A stretch of DNA of 64,000 nucleotides from Drosophila pseudoobscura. Its lineage: Eukaryota; Arthropoda; Insecta; Diptera; Drosophilidae. The stretch spans positions 3,162,001 through 3,226,000 of the forward strand of contig NC_046683.1 of the NCBI RefSeq assembly GCF_009870125.1. Reading direction: 5' to 3'. Shown in pieces: positions 26,601 to 37,534 of the stretch. How positions within the stretch are numbered: position 1 is the stretch's first letter; the number at the start of each line of letters is the position of its first letter. The translations under genes were made by a program, and so were the position numbers. Under the pieces are notes generated by a model that had not been told where the DNA came from, made no database searches, and saw only the letters and a list, made by a program, of their open reading frames with translations.

Positions 26601-27332
26601 TATGAAATAAGTTTTGATAATGTTTGATCCGAAATATTCCAATATTTATATATTTCCACTCTTCCAGTCGAGTGAGAGAGGGTAGTATTACATTAGATCC
26701 CCCCAGTGGATCCGATGATTTTATGTGTGAATGTGAACCTGTTGTTAGTGGAATCAGGCTAACACAGACACAGTCTCGACCGTGATAGCGGTGCTCTTCC
26801 CCAGTACTGTTACTGTTACTGCGTGTGTATGGGTGGAGCACTAGTTTTTGTTCCTGCTGTACAAGTTCTCTGTTTTCCTTTCCTTTTTTCTTGCGTAGCG
26901 CATTACAACTGACAGGCGCCCGTCATACACACACGCGCACACACAATACACGTACCCATACAGGCACACACACCTACTGTGCCCCACAGCAGCACATACA
27001 TACATACAGCCACATGTCTGGAGTCGTACACGACCATTAGTCTTCTCTTGTCGTCATCATGCACAAAAAAGTTGTCGTCTCTGGTTAACTTTATCCTGCC
27101 TTACTCCACTTTACTTGGAGCCCTGCCCTCGGGTTATGTTATTCCCGCCCCCCTCCTCGCCCTTCGCCCCATCTTGTTGGTCGGAATTTTCGGTTTGGTT
27201 AAACTTTAGTTCGTCCATTAGGATAGCATTTTGGAGTACGTCCCATCCCCATCAGCCATCACCCATCACCCTTCCACCCTACCTGCCTTTTACCTCTGTT
27301 GTTATTTAATTATCATTTTTCACTCCTGTTAC
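23601..27332. other. non-coding region with one weak exon-like ORF
   Basis: No recognised gene. A 55-codon frame from ATG 24,560 containing SHGPVIANGIIFLLLWDSTN ends at a donor-like CTAAG/GTAAGG (24,724); no partner exon was found. The 16-mer TCCGGTTATCGCAAAT occurs twice, at 24,595 and 24,817. A GGGAGACT repeat lies at 24,040-24,063 beside a GA run. Confidence 0.4.
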
Positions 27333-27465
27333 AGGTGTGGAAAATGCTGTCATCGCACATGTTTAGACAGGATTTTTTGTAATACTTTCTTTTGCTCGTA
27401 TGGCACGCAGACGGGTAGCAAATTCAATTCCATACAGTGTGGAAGATTATAGTGAGTGCCTAGTG
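27333..27465 (+). other. exon-like segment, possibly Cys-rich or untranslated
   Basis: The segment follows a good acceptor (TCCTGTTACAG ending at 27,332) and precedes a strong donor (GTAAGT, 27,466). Only one frame is open; it is cysteine-rich (CGKCCHRTCLDRIFCNTFFC) and stops at TAG near 27,450, before the donor. That fits a UTR or lncRNA exon, or a chance pair of splice signals. No coding partner was found. Confidence 0.2.
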
Positions 27466-30400
27466 GTAAGTATCTGATCACTGGTCTTTCTCCTCCACTT
27501 TTCTTCTATTTGGTAATTGTTCTCATCCCTTCTGTCTATCTTCATAAGGCTTTAACATTTCTACAATTTATTCTTCTTTGCTTCCGGCCTTGCCGGTCTT
27601 TTGTTCCTGTCTGTACTTATTGTTCTAGCCTTTTTAAATTTTATCTTTTTTTTATTTCTGCGTTAGGTTTTTGTTGTTTTTAAAATACATATTTTCTCTT
27701 CTTTTTTTGATTTTACTTTATCTTTTTTGTCTAGTTAAACTTTTGCCATTATTCGTAGCCATTTTCCTAGTCGCTACTGTGATTTTGTTCTTTCTTTTTT
27801 TCCTTCTTTCTCACATTTTTTCCTTCTTTTGTTATCATTATTTTGCTCTGACCTTTATTTCTCTCCAGCAGATTCCCTCATGTACTACTCTCTTCCATCT
27901 TCAACAGCCATTCTTCTTCGGTTGCTTCCCCATTTATCCATTCTACTTCCATGTGCTTCCTACTACCATTCCACTTTGCTTACCGCAATATTTAAGGAAC
28001 TTCAGAAGTTCGGTTCATAAAATCTTGTTCGGCTGACACTGAATCTCATCTCCTTGTGTCTCATCACAGCGTTTGATCTCATTTCGCTTGAATTATTTAT
28101 TGCCATATATATACGTACTACAAATTTAAATACACAACTCGTATATCCGCATATCATTATGCAAATTACAGAAAATATTCCAAAAGAAAAACCGCAAACG
28201 TAAGCGAATTTCGTAGTGAAAATATTGGAGAAGGAGAAAGAAAAAGAGGCAAAGAGACTCGGGTGAAATGGCTTTATTGAAATTCCACATACGCCTAGTT
28301 GGCCAAATGAAACCCTTAACCCAGAGGCCACCTGACCTTCTCACAAACTCTTAAGCCGCTCTCCACGTGGCAGCTTCTCCCCCCTTTTTCCCTTTTCGAC
28401 TTCGTTTTTCCGAGAAACTCGCGAGTGATATGTGCAAAAATATACAAAATATCAAGTAAATAAATCAAAATCGAAAGAAGACAACAAAATGTCAACTACA
28501 ATCAATTTTAGACGCACACATACACACACACACCAATGCACCCGTGCACCTGCCACGGCTGCTCATGAAGACGATGTTGGCAGAAAACCCAACCCCTTCC
28601 TTTTGGAAACATTTTAAGAAGATTTTGAAATTCCACAGAAATTGAAAACGTTGCTTATTTAACTTCCTCCATGCCACTGTTTCCATCCCTCTCCCTCTCG
28701 CCACCCAGTGTGTAAGTGTCTGTGTGTCTGTGTGTGCGTATGACTTTGTCTGTATTTGCGGAAAGAGGCAACAAGCCAAGTTAATTAGCAAAAAGCAGAT
28801 AACGTCACACAAAAAAGGAGCAACCATCTAAGGCCATCTAAAGGTCTGATTGGAAGGGCGGAAGGGCGGCGCAAGGGGTGCCCGGAAAGGGCTGGATTCT
28901 GGTTAGGACCTCCACTTAAGAGCGGGTTTTTGATGTCAGCGCAAATTGCAAAGAAAATGATTTATTATCTGCAAAAGGCAATTAAGTAAAATTGCTTGAA
29001 AATTATTTGAAAAAGACAAGCTAGAGTACACCCATACGCAAAACGGCAGAAGCTGAAGGGAAGCTGAGTTAGTGGATATCCCGGATTGAATTTGCGGCGA
29101 CCCCGACGCTTCCAGGCTCCAAACACTTGTTGAAAACTGAACCTGAAGTCTTTAATCAAAAGACTCACACATTCACTGCAAAAATATTTTAAAAAGGGTT
29201 TTAACGATTTTCACATATGCAAAGCCACAAATTTTCAAATCTTTTTGCTCTTGGTATATGTTGTTAAAAAATTCCAAATACAGATGAGTTCTCTGGATGA
29301 AAGAGCTGAGTTCAAAAGTTCAGAGCCAAGGATGCAAGCTAATTTAAAAAAAATATATTTAAAGTCAAAATAGAGAGAGAGAAGTGATTACAGTCCATTT
29401 TGGTTCATGGTTATCGAAGATGATCAGAAGGCTAAAACTAGCTTAAGGATCCCAGGGATCTGTTGGTAAGAACGACCACACATTGGGCTGTGTTCCCAAA
29501 ATAATGTTTAACACACTTTTTTTTTTTAATCGGCTGTAAAAGAAATATATATTCTTACATTTACATTTAAATACATATTTAATGCCGCATCAAACATAAT
29601 TCCAGCATTAGATGAAAGAGTAGCAGAACACGAACGAGAACGAACTAATTACAAATTCAAGCCCGAAGAGATTATTAATTAATAATTATTCTATTTTCTA
29701 TCCCTGAACTCGAAGAAATAGAAACTCCAGTCAGCCATTTCGTGGAACGAAAGGAAATTGAACGAACACGAATACCTACGTATGTATAATTATGTACACA
29801 TGTACATACGTACATACCTATGTCAAAAAGAATCAGAAAAAGGAAACAACCCTAAATTTTGAAAAACTACCATTCATTTGGTACCTTAGTCGTAATGTAT
29901 TCCTTTCTTATAAAGCTCTACTAGGCCGTCTGGTCCGTTGGTCGCTCTTTCAAAGAAATACTTAAATACATCGAACTTGTTTCCTTGTGAGATCTGCAAA
30001 AATGTCTATCCCCGGATAATCCACTACTTGCACGTAGATTGTAACTAAAGGAAGGAATAACTCTCGGAGAAATAGTACGAAATAGTGGCACACAATATGC
30101 AGGCGTTTATCTGTCGATCTTCTTTTTGGCCATCTGCTGAAGTGGCTAGAGCTCACCTTTTGCTGCGGTGCTTTCACTGTCTCGCTCTCCGTTCCACTGT
30201 ATTGGCTGCTCCTGTGAGATGCGTTGTTATTCGACCAGTAATCTGGATTTTAAGGCTCACACACAGAACTGCACTCAGGCAAGGATTTGGATAGAGTTAT
30301 GTTGGCGGTTAATTTAAATTTGGAATTCAAAACTTGTCGCTCAATTGCCAAAACCTCGCTTTCGAAATGTTCGAAATTCAATTTCTTGGATTAGCACAAA

Positions 30401-30900
30401 ACCAAAACAAAAATATTTTTAGTTGCTTTCACGCGTTCAGCTGTTTTCTGTACACCGTTGACTTCTGAGATTTTGAAAATTTAACACGTTTTGAGAGGTT
30501 ACGCGCAAAAAAAAATTCCTTCCCTGGGGCTTGGGCTGCTCTGTGAAAAGTAGCTCTGCGACTGAGGCTTGGGCTTAGACTGAACCGAACCGTTTACAAA
30601 TGGGGGCTGCAAGCAGTGCAGGATGGAATTATACGATGTGGTCTCGTCGGGAGCCGAAGTTCGTTCGTGTTGTCCTTTATCGTCAGTGCATGCTGGCTTG
30701 TTGATGCCGAATGTTGTTCACGGACGAATTTTTTTTTATATATTCTTAACCCTTATGTCCCGACAACAACAAAATTACATTTTGCATATTTTATCATATA
30801 AAAAAAAATATCAAAGAATTAGAAGTAATATTCATATATTGTGTAAAATAACATTTTAATATCGCTAAAAATGGTGAAGCAAAATTATGAATGGCTGCAT
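27466..30900. other. non-coding region, pyrimidine-rich then AT-rich
   Basis: From 27,480 to about 28,000 the + strand is strongly pyrimidine-rich, which explains the long open frames there (purine-containing stop codons become rare). The rest is AT-rich intergenic sequence with a TATGTACA cluster (29,775-29,820). No gene recognised. Confidence 0.5.
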
Positions 30901-31893
30901 AAAACACACTCACTATATTATGTGCCTTTCACTCGCACTTATTGCTAGCATACGTTAAGGGACGGCTTTTTGCCGCCGAGACCACCTTGTATAATTCCAT
31001 CATGAAGCAGTGTAAACGCAATTTATCGTTAAAATATACCGTCCGACCCTCAGAAATGTACTAAAATATACCATCTCATTTTAAAAATATACCATAAATA
31101 TACTGACGAATTTAAGTTGTATTATACATATGTTATTCCTCAATTTTGGTATTCCGTCGAATATTACTAGCTAGCTAAGACTTCCATGCCGGAACACATT
31201 ATTTTCTCCGACTGATAGATCAATTTTCTACAAGATATGCGTATTTAAGGAACTCTTTTCTATTGGGTTGTGTTTAAAACAAGGTTTAAATATAAAAGGT
31301 CAACAAAATGTACAAGAAAATGAGTGGTAACAGAGAGGTAAGTTAACTTTATTTTAAAGTCGAGCCAATTTTGTGAACTTTTGGATTCGACTGGTTATAC
31401 GGAGTAAATAAAGATTTAAAATCCTATAATACATATTGAGACTGTTTCGGAAGACACCACTCTTCCTCATCAGCAATCTTTTCTTTTTCAATAATGAAAA
31501 AGATGGTAAATCGGACAGCCTTTATTTCTGCAGCAATTGGCTTGTTTTTATAAATTTAAGGGGGCTGTGCGCTTTTTAACATTTTGTTAATATTTTCTAT
31601 TCACAAAAGCCATCCTCAAAATTTACCTTTTCAGGTATTTCTAGAGGCAGGTATTGCCACCCAATTTTGCAATTTAGACTATCAAAATATTCTTCCAGGG
31701 AATTTTCATTGGAACCCCTGGTATTTTTTGCTCAATATATTTTATCTCCAAAAGATCTTTTGAAATATGATTGATTCTTTTACAAGTTTCAATCAGCCTT
31801 TCCAGGAAACTGGTTTTGGAATCTGTTTTGGTTTATTATTGGCGCCGAATTTAATCTTTTCCAAATAGCATACATACGAATTCATATGGAAAT
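30901..31893. other. repeat-derived sequence left of the transposase relic
   Basis: Contains ATATACC-type motifs (31,030-31,110) and a diverged copy (31,150-31,290) of the TTCCGTCGAATATTA block also found at 33,280 and 35,620. Downstream (on the minus strand) of the transposase relic it probably includes its untranslated or decayed C-terminal part. Confidence 0.4.
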
Positions 31894-32354
31894 TCACGGA
31901 AATATGTATTGTTCATCGTAGCCATCGCTCATAATTTTTAAAAACATTGACGCAGCAATGGTTGCTTCCTCGTCTTCAAAAGTGCCACGATCAGCAAATA
32001 TTTGAATTCCTGTGCTGACCATATTCGAAAATATATTGACCGCCAAATTGGGTTTCAGGTAATCAAATCTTTTCGGATTGATGTGCTTTTTTGTAAGCGA
32101 AAAGAGTTTAATGAATCGACATCATAAAACTTTTCAATGACTTTCCATGTCGCTTTTTCGACTGGTGTAATTATGTCATGTTTCAAGAAGTTATTTCTAA
32201 CACTCTTGAATAGATATACGTAATTCCACACGAACTGAGGGACTGGCGGATCGATCAATCTTTTGCGGTTTTTCCCTTCAAGAGCCTTCGTCCTTACTAC
32301 GGCCTGATCGTAGACTATAGCCGGCTGTAGTGCAACACTTAACCGCCTGACCAA
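31894..32354 (-). pseudogene. P-element superfamily transposase relic
   Basis: Minus-strand frames encode a transposase fragment. The frame ending at 32,055 contains WNYVYLFKSVRNNFLKHDII, matching the HLLKSIRNN-type motif of P-superfamily transposases. A second frame (about 32,100 to TGA at 31,894-31,896) contains LTKKHINPKRFDYLKPNLAV, matching the conserved KHINP..F.K....LA.Q.FS block, followed by an acidic FEDEEATIA stretch. A one-base deletion in the A run near 32,090 breaks the frame between the halves. No THAP domain, full catalytic set or terminal inverted repeats are visible, so this is a dead internal fragment. P, PROTOP/1360 or a related lineage is likely; I cannot choose. Confidence 0.75.
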
Positions 32355-32936
32355 TGGCTTCTAATGGCCGTCTAAGTATTCCTTTGAGCAGCATGACCGC
32401 CGTCTAGTTGAAACGGCAACGCCTACTTCAACTCCCCAAGCGCCAATCTCTTGTCACCGGAACAGTGGCTAGTATACTCGTAAGTATACAAAAGAGTGAG
32501 ACCGTCGGCTCGGAAGTCATTCACCTAAGTGATAGATTTCCCGTTGCGTGCAAATTAAAAGATCACTTTTGCTTTCCAAATGGATCCATTTTCACTTTTT
32601 TTAAAAACTGTTCAACCGTTAAACAGTTAACAATTCACTTTTCAGCACTTGTTGCTTTGTTGTTTGGTTGAATGTGTTTTTATCGCTATCGGTTTAACCC
32701 CTTCCGCGCGAACTATTGCCAATTAAAAAAACAACACATTTTGGCAAAAAACAACCAAAGTAATTTATCAAGTACATCAAATGTTCCGTTAAATTTATTT
32801 TTTTTTTTTGCATTTCAGATGTGTTTACAAGCCATTTTATTATATATATACTTTGAAACATATTTGCAAATGCATGGTGGCCAAGGAGTAAAAGGCAGCG
32901 GCCAGGAGGGAGAACGCGGAGGCCATTGCGGTGGTT
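32355..32936. other. non-coding sequence between transposase relic and duplicated unit
   Basis: AT-rich sequence with short open frames only. It probably belongs to the repeat island (5' side of the transposase relic); nothing specific is recognised. Confidence 0.4.
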
Positions 32937-35311
32937 GCGTAGACGCTGTGCGCCTGTGCTCAGCTTGTAGCTGCAGCCTCCACTCGAATTTAACTGTAAA
33001 TGCGAAGACGGTGGGAAGCACAGAATAACCGTCGAACAGCGGTGGCAGCGTCTTAACCCACTAAAGCCCCCTCTATTAAAATAGTTCAACTTCTTGAGGA
33101 AAATGTCGGAAAATATTAACGATTTCATCTAAACTTAAAAATAACAACGTTAACTTTCACCTGAACTGCGCTAAAATTATTAAATTTTTATTATTTTCGG
33201 TGGAAAATTGAAACACCCCCTTGGCTTATAATAGGTTAATCGTTCTCCGTAATGAAATGTAAATCATATTGCTAAATTTTGATGTTCCGTCGAATATTAT
33301 TAGCTAGATAGAACATTTAGCCATACCCACATAATTTTATACTTTTTAGGAATCAATTTTTTACTTAACTGCCTTTTTCTAAATACTTGCTTTTATTGGA
33401 TCTTGTCTAAAAATAGGTTTTAGCGATATAGGCCAAACAAAAAAAGAGAAAAGGATAGTCGTTGCTCAATTCAGAGATTCCGTTGAAAATGGCCAACTAA
33501 AACCCTTAGTTCTGCCCACATAATTTTAGGCCATGGAAATTTTCTACAAGATTTGCCAGTTTTTAGTCCTGGCTTTTTTTCGACTTAAGCAATGCCTAAA
33601 CAAAATAGTTAAATAGATGACCGATTCCGTCAATTGGAATTTGGTGTTCCTGATAACGACATGACAACAGCCAAACCGAATTTCGCTACACCTAGCTTGG
33701 ATGGCACAACAATTAGCTTTTTCATGACACAGTTCGAGATGTCAGCGACTGACCGAGCGTATTCGTCTTGAACAGCATGCGTTTCACCACCGCTCTATTG
33801 CGTCAAACTTTTGTCTTTGTCCACATCTGTGATCAGCCAACTCTGATGCTTGGACCATGAGTCCACACGCCGTCAGCTTGTGCGGATATTCAAAAAAACA
33901 TTGAGACCAAAAAGTACACGTACTTGACAGAGTTCCTTATTGATTTGCTCGACTTGCATCTAGCATATTTTTTGATGCTCAAAATCTGGCATCACTGGCC
34001 CAGAGAACACAAATTCCCCAACCTGGGTGGCGGCCGCCGCCAGATAATTGTATTTCAATTTATTCAAATACTTCCGGACAAACTGAAGAAGATTCAGTTT
34101 AGTCAATAGATATAAGAACAATTACTAGAAAAATAGCTATAAGAGAAAAAGGAATTGGTCCGAGAGCGCTTGGCGCCGGCCTTCTATATGTATATAGGAA
34201 AAGCAGCAGTCGGCGACGCAGCCGCGTCAAAATGGCTGATCCTCTGCTTTGCCGCAATGTATGTATGTATATGTGTTTGTATGGGAATGGGCAACACCAC
34301 TGCAACACGCCGACGGCAACAACCGCAACACGCCGACGGCAACCACCGCAACACGCCGACGGCAACCACCGCAACACGCCGACGGCAACCACCGCAACAC
34401 GCCGACGGCAACCACCGCAACACGCCGACGGCAACCACCGCAACATGCCAACTGCACGACCGAAAACCTCCATCTTAGCGTGCAAAATTTCCTTATAAAT
34501 TGTACACGATAAGTAAGAATAAATTCTTATATAGTAGAAGAGGGAGCATTGTGTCCGAACAGTCCAAAAAAAATTTGAGGACTGATGAGAAGCAGCTGAC
34601 GTCGTCCTATTTATAAGTTAAGCAGCCCGCAGTCGACGTCCTCTGCCGGTACCATAATTCGATTTTTTTAACTGCGCAGCTGCGCCCGTCGCCTCAGAAA
34701 CAGTGCTGCCAGAACTTCAGAGTCATTAAAGCTAGATTAGAAAAAAAACGTTGAAAATGGCTACAATCGAAAGAAATAAGCTAAAAATATGGCTTTATTT
34801 TAATTTTTACCCAAAATATAACATTATAAATTTTATCACAATCTGCCCTCATGCTACCAATATCGGCAAACCTGAAATTTTCAAAAAATGTCCACAATAC
34901 CATCGGTTTTTTCTGGTCAGAGCTGCTGGTCTCTACTCTGCGCGCACACAAAAACTTTAAAGTACGTGCATTTATATGTATGTATGTGAGAGCGGCAGCA
35001 ATGGCCGTTGCTGCGTCGTGAATATATGCACACATTAGAGATGGGCATGTTCACGATATTTTTCGACACGACCCAACACGGTACGAAAATAAACGCGGTC
35101 CTTGCCTCGGCCCCACATTTATACCCGATATTCAGTCAGTATGTATGTACATATGTGAGCTTATGATTTATGTTACCTACACAATATATTGTATGTCTTT
35201 TGGTATCGCTGTTCGCGAAAAAAACATTTAATAATAATCGGTCGAACCGTTTGGAAGATTTGTACATATATGCTAGATTTGATCTGTTTCCATTTTTCTT
35301 TGCAATTCTGT
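32937..35311 (+). repeat. ~2.4 kb duplicated unit, copy 1
   Basis: Starts at TGCGTAGACGCTGTGCGCCT and continues to GCAATTCT at 35,311, where a second copy of its own start (GTGTAGACGC) begins. The left part (32,937-34,207) recurs at 35,312-36,549, lacking about 34 bp near 33,000. The right part (from about 33,885 through 35,311) recurs at about 41,465-42,892. The matches are nearly identical over hundreds of bases, so the duplication is young. It contains two diverged internal repeats (33,280 and 33,470), a 23-bp minisatellite and the truncated left part of the inverted-repeat element. Short open frames are interrupted. Confidence 0.85.
34303..34455. repeat. 23-bp minisatellite, copy 1
   Basis: About six full copies plus one degenerate copy of a 23-bp unit beginning CAACACGCCGACGGCAACC. 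Because 23 is not a multiple of three, all frames stay open and give artificial repetitive peptides. The matching array at 41,889 has about eight copies. Confidence 0.9.
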
Positions 35312-36549
35312 GTAGACGCTGTGCGCCTGTGCTCAGCTTGTAGCTGCAGACTCCACTCGAATTTAACCGTCGAACAGAGGTGGCAGCGTCTTAACCCACT
35401 AAAGCCCCCTCTATTAAAATAGTTCAACTTCTTGAGGAAAATGTCGGAAAATATTAACGATTTCATCTAAACTTAACAATAACAACGTTAACTTTCACCT
35501 GAACTGCGCTAAAATTATTAAATTTTTATTATTTTCGGTGGAAAATTGAAACACCCCCTTGGCTTATAATAGGTTAATCGTTCTCCGTAATGAAATGTAA
35601 ATCATATTGCTAAATTTTGATGTTCCGTCGAATATTATTAGCTAGATAGAACATTTAGCCATACCCACATAATTTTATACTTTTTAGGAATCAATTTTTT
35701 ACTTAACTGCCTTTTTCTAAATACTTGCTTTTATTGGATCTTGTCTAAAAATAGGTTTTAGCGATATAGGCCAAACAAAAAAAGAGAAAAGGATAGTCGT
35801 TGCTCAATTCAGAGATTCCGTTGAAAAATTCTGGCCAACTAAAACCCTTAGTTCTGCCCACATAATTTTAGGCCATGGAAATTTTCTACAAGATTTGCCA
35901 GTTTTTAGTCCTGGCTTTTTTTCGACTTAAGCAATGCCTAAACAAAATAGTTAAATAGATGACCGATTCCGTCAATTGGAATTTGGTGTTCCTGATAACG
36001 ACATGACAACAGCCAAACCGAATTTCGCTACACCTAGCTTGGATGGCACAACAATTAGCTTTTTCATGACACAGTTCGAGATGTCAGCGACTGACCGAGC
36101 GTATTCGTCTTGAACAGCATGCGTTTCACCACCGCTCTATTGCGTCAAACTTTTGTCTTTGTCCACATCTGTGATCAGCCAACTCTGATGCTTGGACCAT
36201 GAGTCCACACGCCGTCAGCTTGTGCGGATATTCAAAAAAACATTGATACCAAAAAGTACACGTACTTGACAGAGTTTCTTATTGATTTGCTCGACTTGCA
36301 TCTAGCATATTTTTTGATGCTCAAAATCTGGCATCACTGGCCCAGAGAACACAAATTCCCCAACCTGGGTGGCGGCCGCCGCCAGATAATTGTATTTCAA
36401 TTTATTCAAATACTTCTGGACAAACTGAAGAAGATTCAGTTTAGTCAATAGATATAAGAACAATTATTAGAAAAATAATTATAAGAGAAAAAGGAATTGG
36501 TCCGGGAGCGCTTCGCGCCGGCCTTTTACATATAGGAAAAGCAGTAGTA
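35312..36549 (+). repeat. ~2.4 kb duplicated unit, copy 2 (left part)
   Basis: Near-identical to 32,937-34,207 apart from the missing 34 bp and scattered substitutions. Its right end diverges at about 36,549, near where the retrotransposon and tandem array interrupt the second unit; the right part of the unit resumes after the array at about 41,620. Confidence 0.85.
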
Positions 36550-36554
36550 TCCGC

Positions 36555-36569
36555 AACAGCAGGTGTTAG
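36555..36569. repeat. target-site duplication, left copy
   Basis: AACAGCAGGTGTTAG, repeated exactly at 37,477-37,491 on the other side of the non-LTR element. Confidence 0.85.
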
Positions 36570-37476
36570 GTTAGGTTAGGTTGAGGCGGCTGCCGGGCTC
36601 GCTCGGAGCCCGTCACACTTAGGCCGGTTTCGGCCCGTTGTGATACCGCATAGGATCACTTCCTTCCTGCGTTGTGAGACTTCCTGTCAGCAATTATCCC
36701 ATCCAGATGCTCTCACAAAGTTCGCTATCCTTCTGGGACATAGTTTGGACATCTCTGAGATGTCGTGTAGAAAGGCTGAGCCCAGGTGTTGTAGCCTTCT
36801 TCTGCTGAGAGCCGGGCAGGAGCAGAACAGATGTTCCACTGTCTCCTCCTCTTCCTCGTCTCTACAGCTGCGACAAAAATCGTTATGTGGGGCCCCCAGC
36901 CTGTTAGCGTGGGTGCCTATTAGCCAGTGTCCCGTGAGGGAACGAGTGACTACGCTGCACCTTTTCCTGCTTAACTTGAGGAGCTCGGAGGTGCGCTTCA
37001 TGTCCATGGTCGGCCATGTTTGCCGAGTTGTGCGACATCGTGGCACTGTTTGCCACATATCGTTTTTTAGTCGCTTGTATTGCTTATGATGAGCTTACAG
37101 GTGGCCATTGGCATACAGATATCCTCCTTGTCTTGGAGAAGGGGGATTGTAGTGCCAGATCTGGCCAGCTCGTCCGCTATACAGTTGCCCTCGATGTCCC
37201 GGTGGCCCGGGACCCAAATTAGGCTAATAGCAAATTGCTGAGCCATCTCGTGTAGAGATTTGCGGCAGTCTGCCACGGTGGCCGAGTTCGAGGAAATCGC
37301 GCTTAGCGATTTGATCGCAGCTTGGCTGTCGCTATAAATGTTTAGCTTGGTTGCCGTGACGGCAGCCGCTTGTAGGCAGTCTAGTGCCTCCCTGATTGCT
37401 ATGACTTCCGCTTGAAAGACACTGCAATGATCTGGGAGTCTGAAGGAATGCCTTATGTTTAGCCGTTCAGAGTAGA
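36570..37476 (-). mobile_element. 5'-truncated non-LTR retrotransposon (RNase H-bearing clade)
   Basis: A 907-bp insertion flanked by exact 15-bp repeats. Read on the minus strand it begins inside ORF2 with an RNase H domain: FQAEVIAIREALDCL, then YSDSQAAIKSL, then WVPGHRDIEGNCIADELARS, keeping acidic E, D and D positions but losing the first because of the 5' truncation. After a frameshift at an A run (about 37,065) it continues with RSLTGHWLIGTHANRLG and a Cys-rich FCRSCRDEEEEETVEHLFC segment to a stop at 36,687. The 3' end bears (TTAGG)3 as seen on the + strand. An RNase H plus this C-terminal Cys motif points to the LOA, I or R1 groups rather than Jockey. It is dead on arrival. Confidence 0.85.
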
Positions 37477-37491
37477 AACAGCAGGTGTTAG
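37477..37491. repeat. target-site duplication, right copy
   Basis: Exact 15-bp match to 36,555-36,569, defining the insertion boundary. Confidence 0.85.
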
Positions 37492-37534
37492 ACTCCTAGG
37501 AAAAAGCCAGCATACTCCAAGTTGGAGGAGAAGA

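Noticed and set aside
27671-28036. 121-codon hydrophobic ORF
   Set aside because: Arises from a pyrimidine-rich tract giving Leu/Phe/Ser codons; starts at a non-ATG codon.
34099-34512. Repetitive ORFs over the 23-bp minisatellite (also 41,687-42,152)
   Set aside because: A 23-bp unit cycles through all frames and stays open by construction.
36566-36580. Telomeric TTAGG repeats
   Set aside because: Only three copies, exactly at the end of a retrotransposon and overlapping its target-site duplication; not a telomere.
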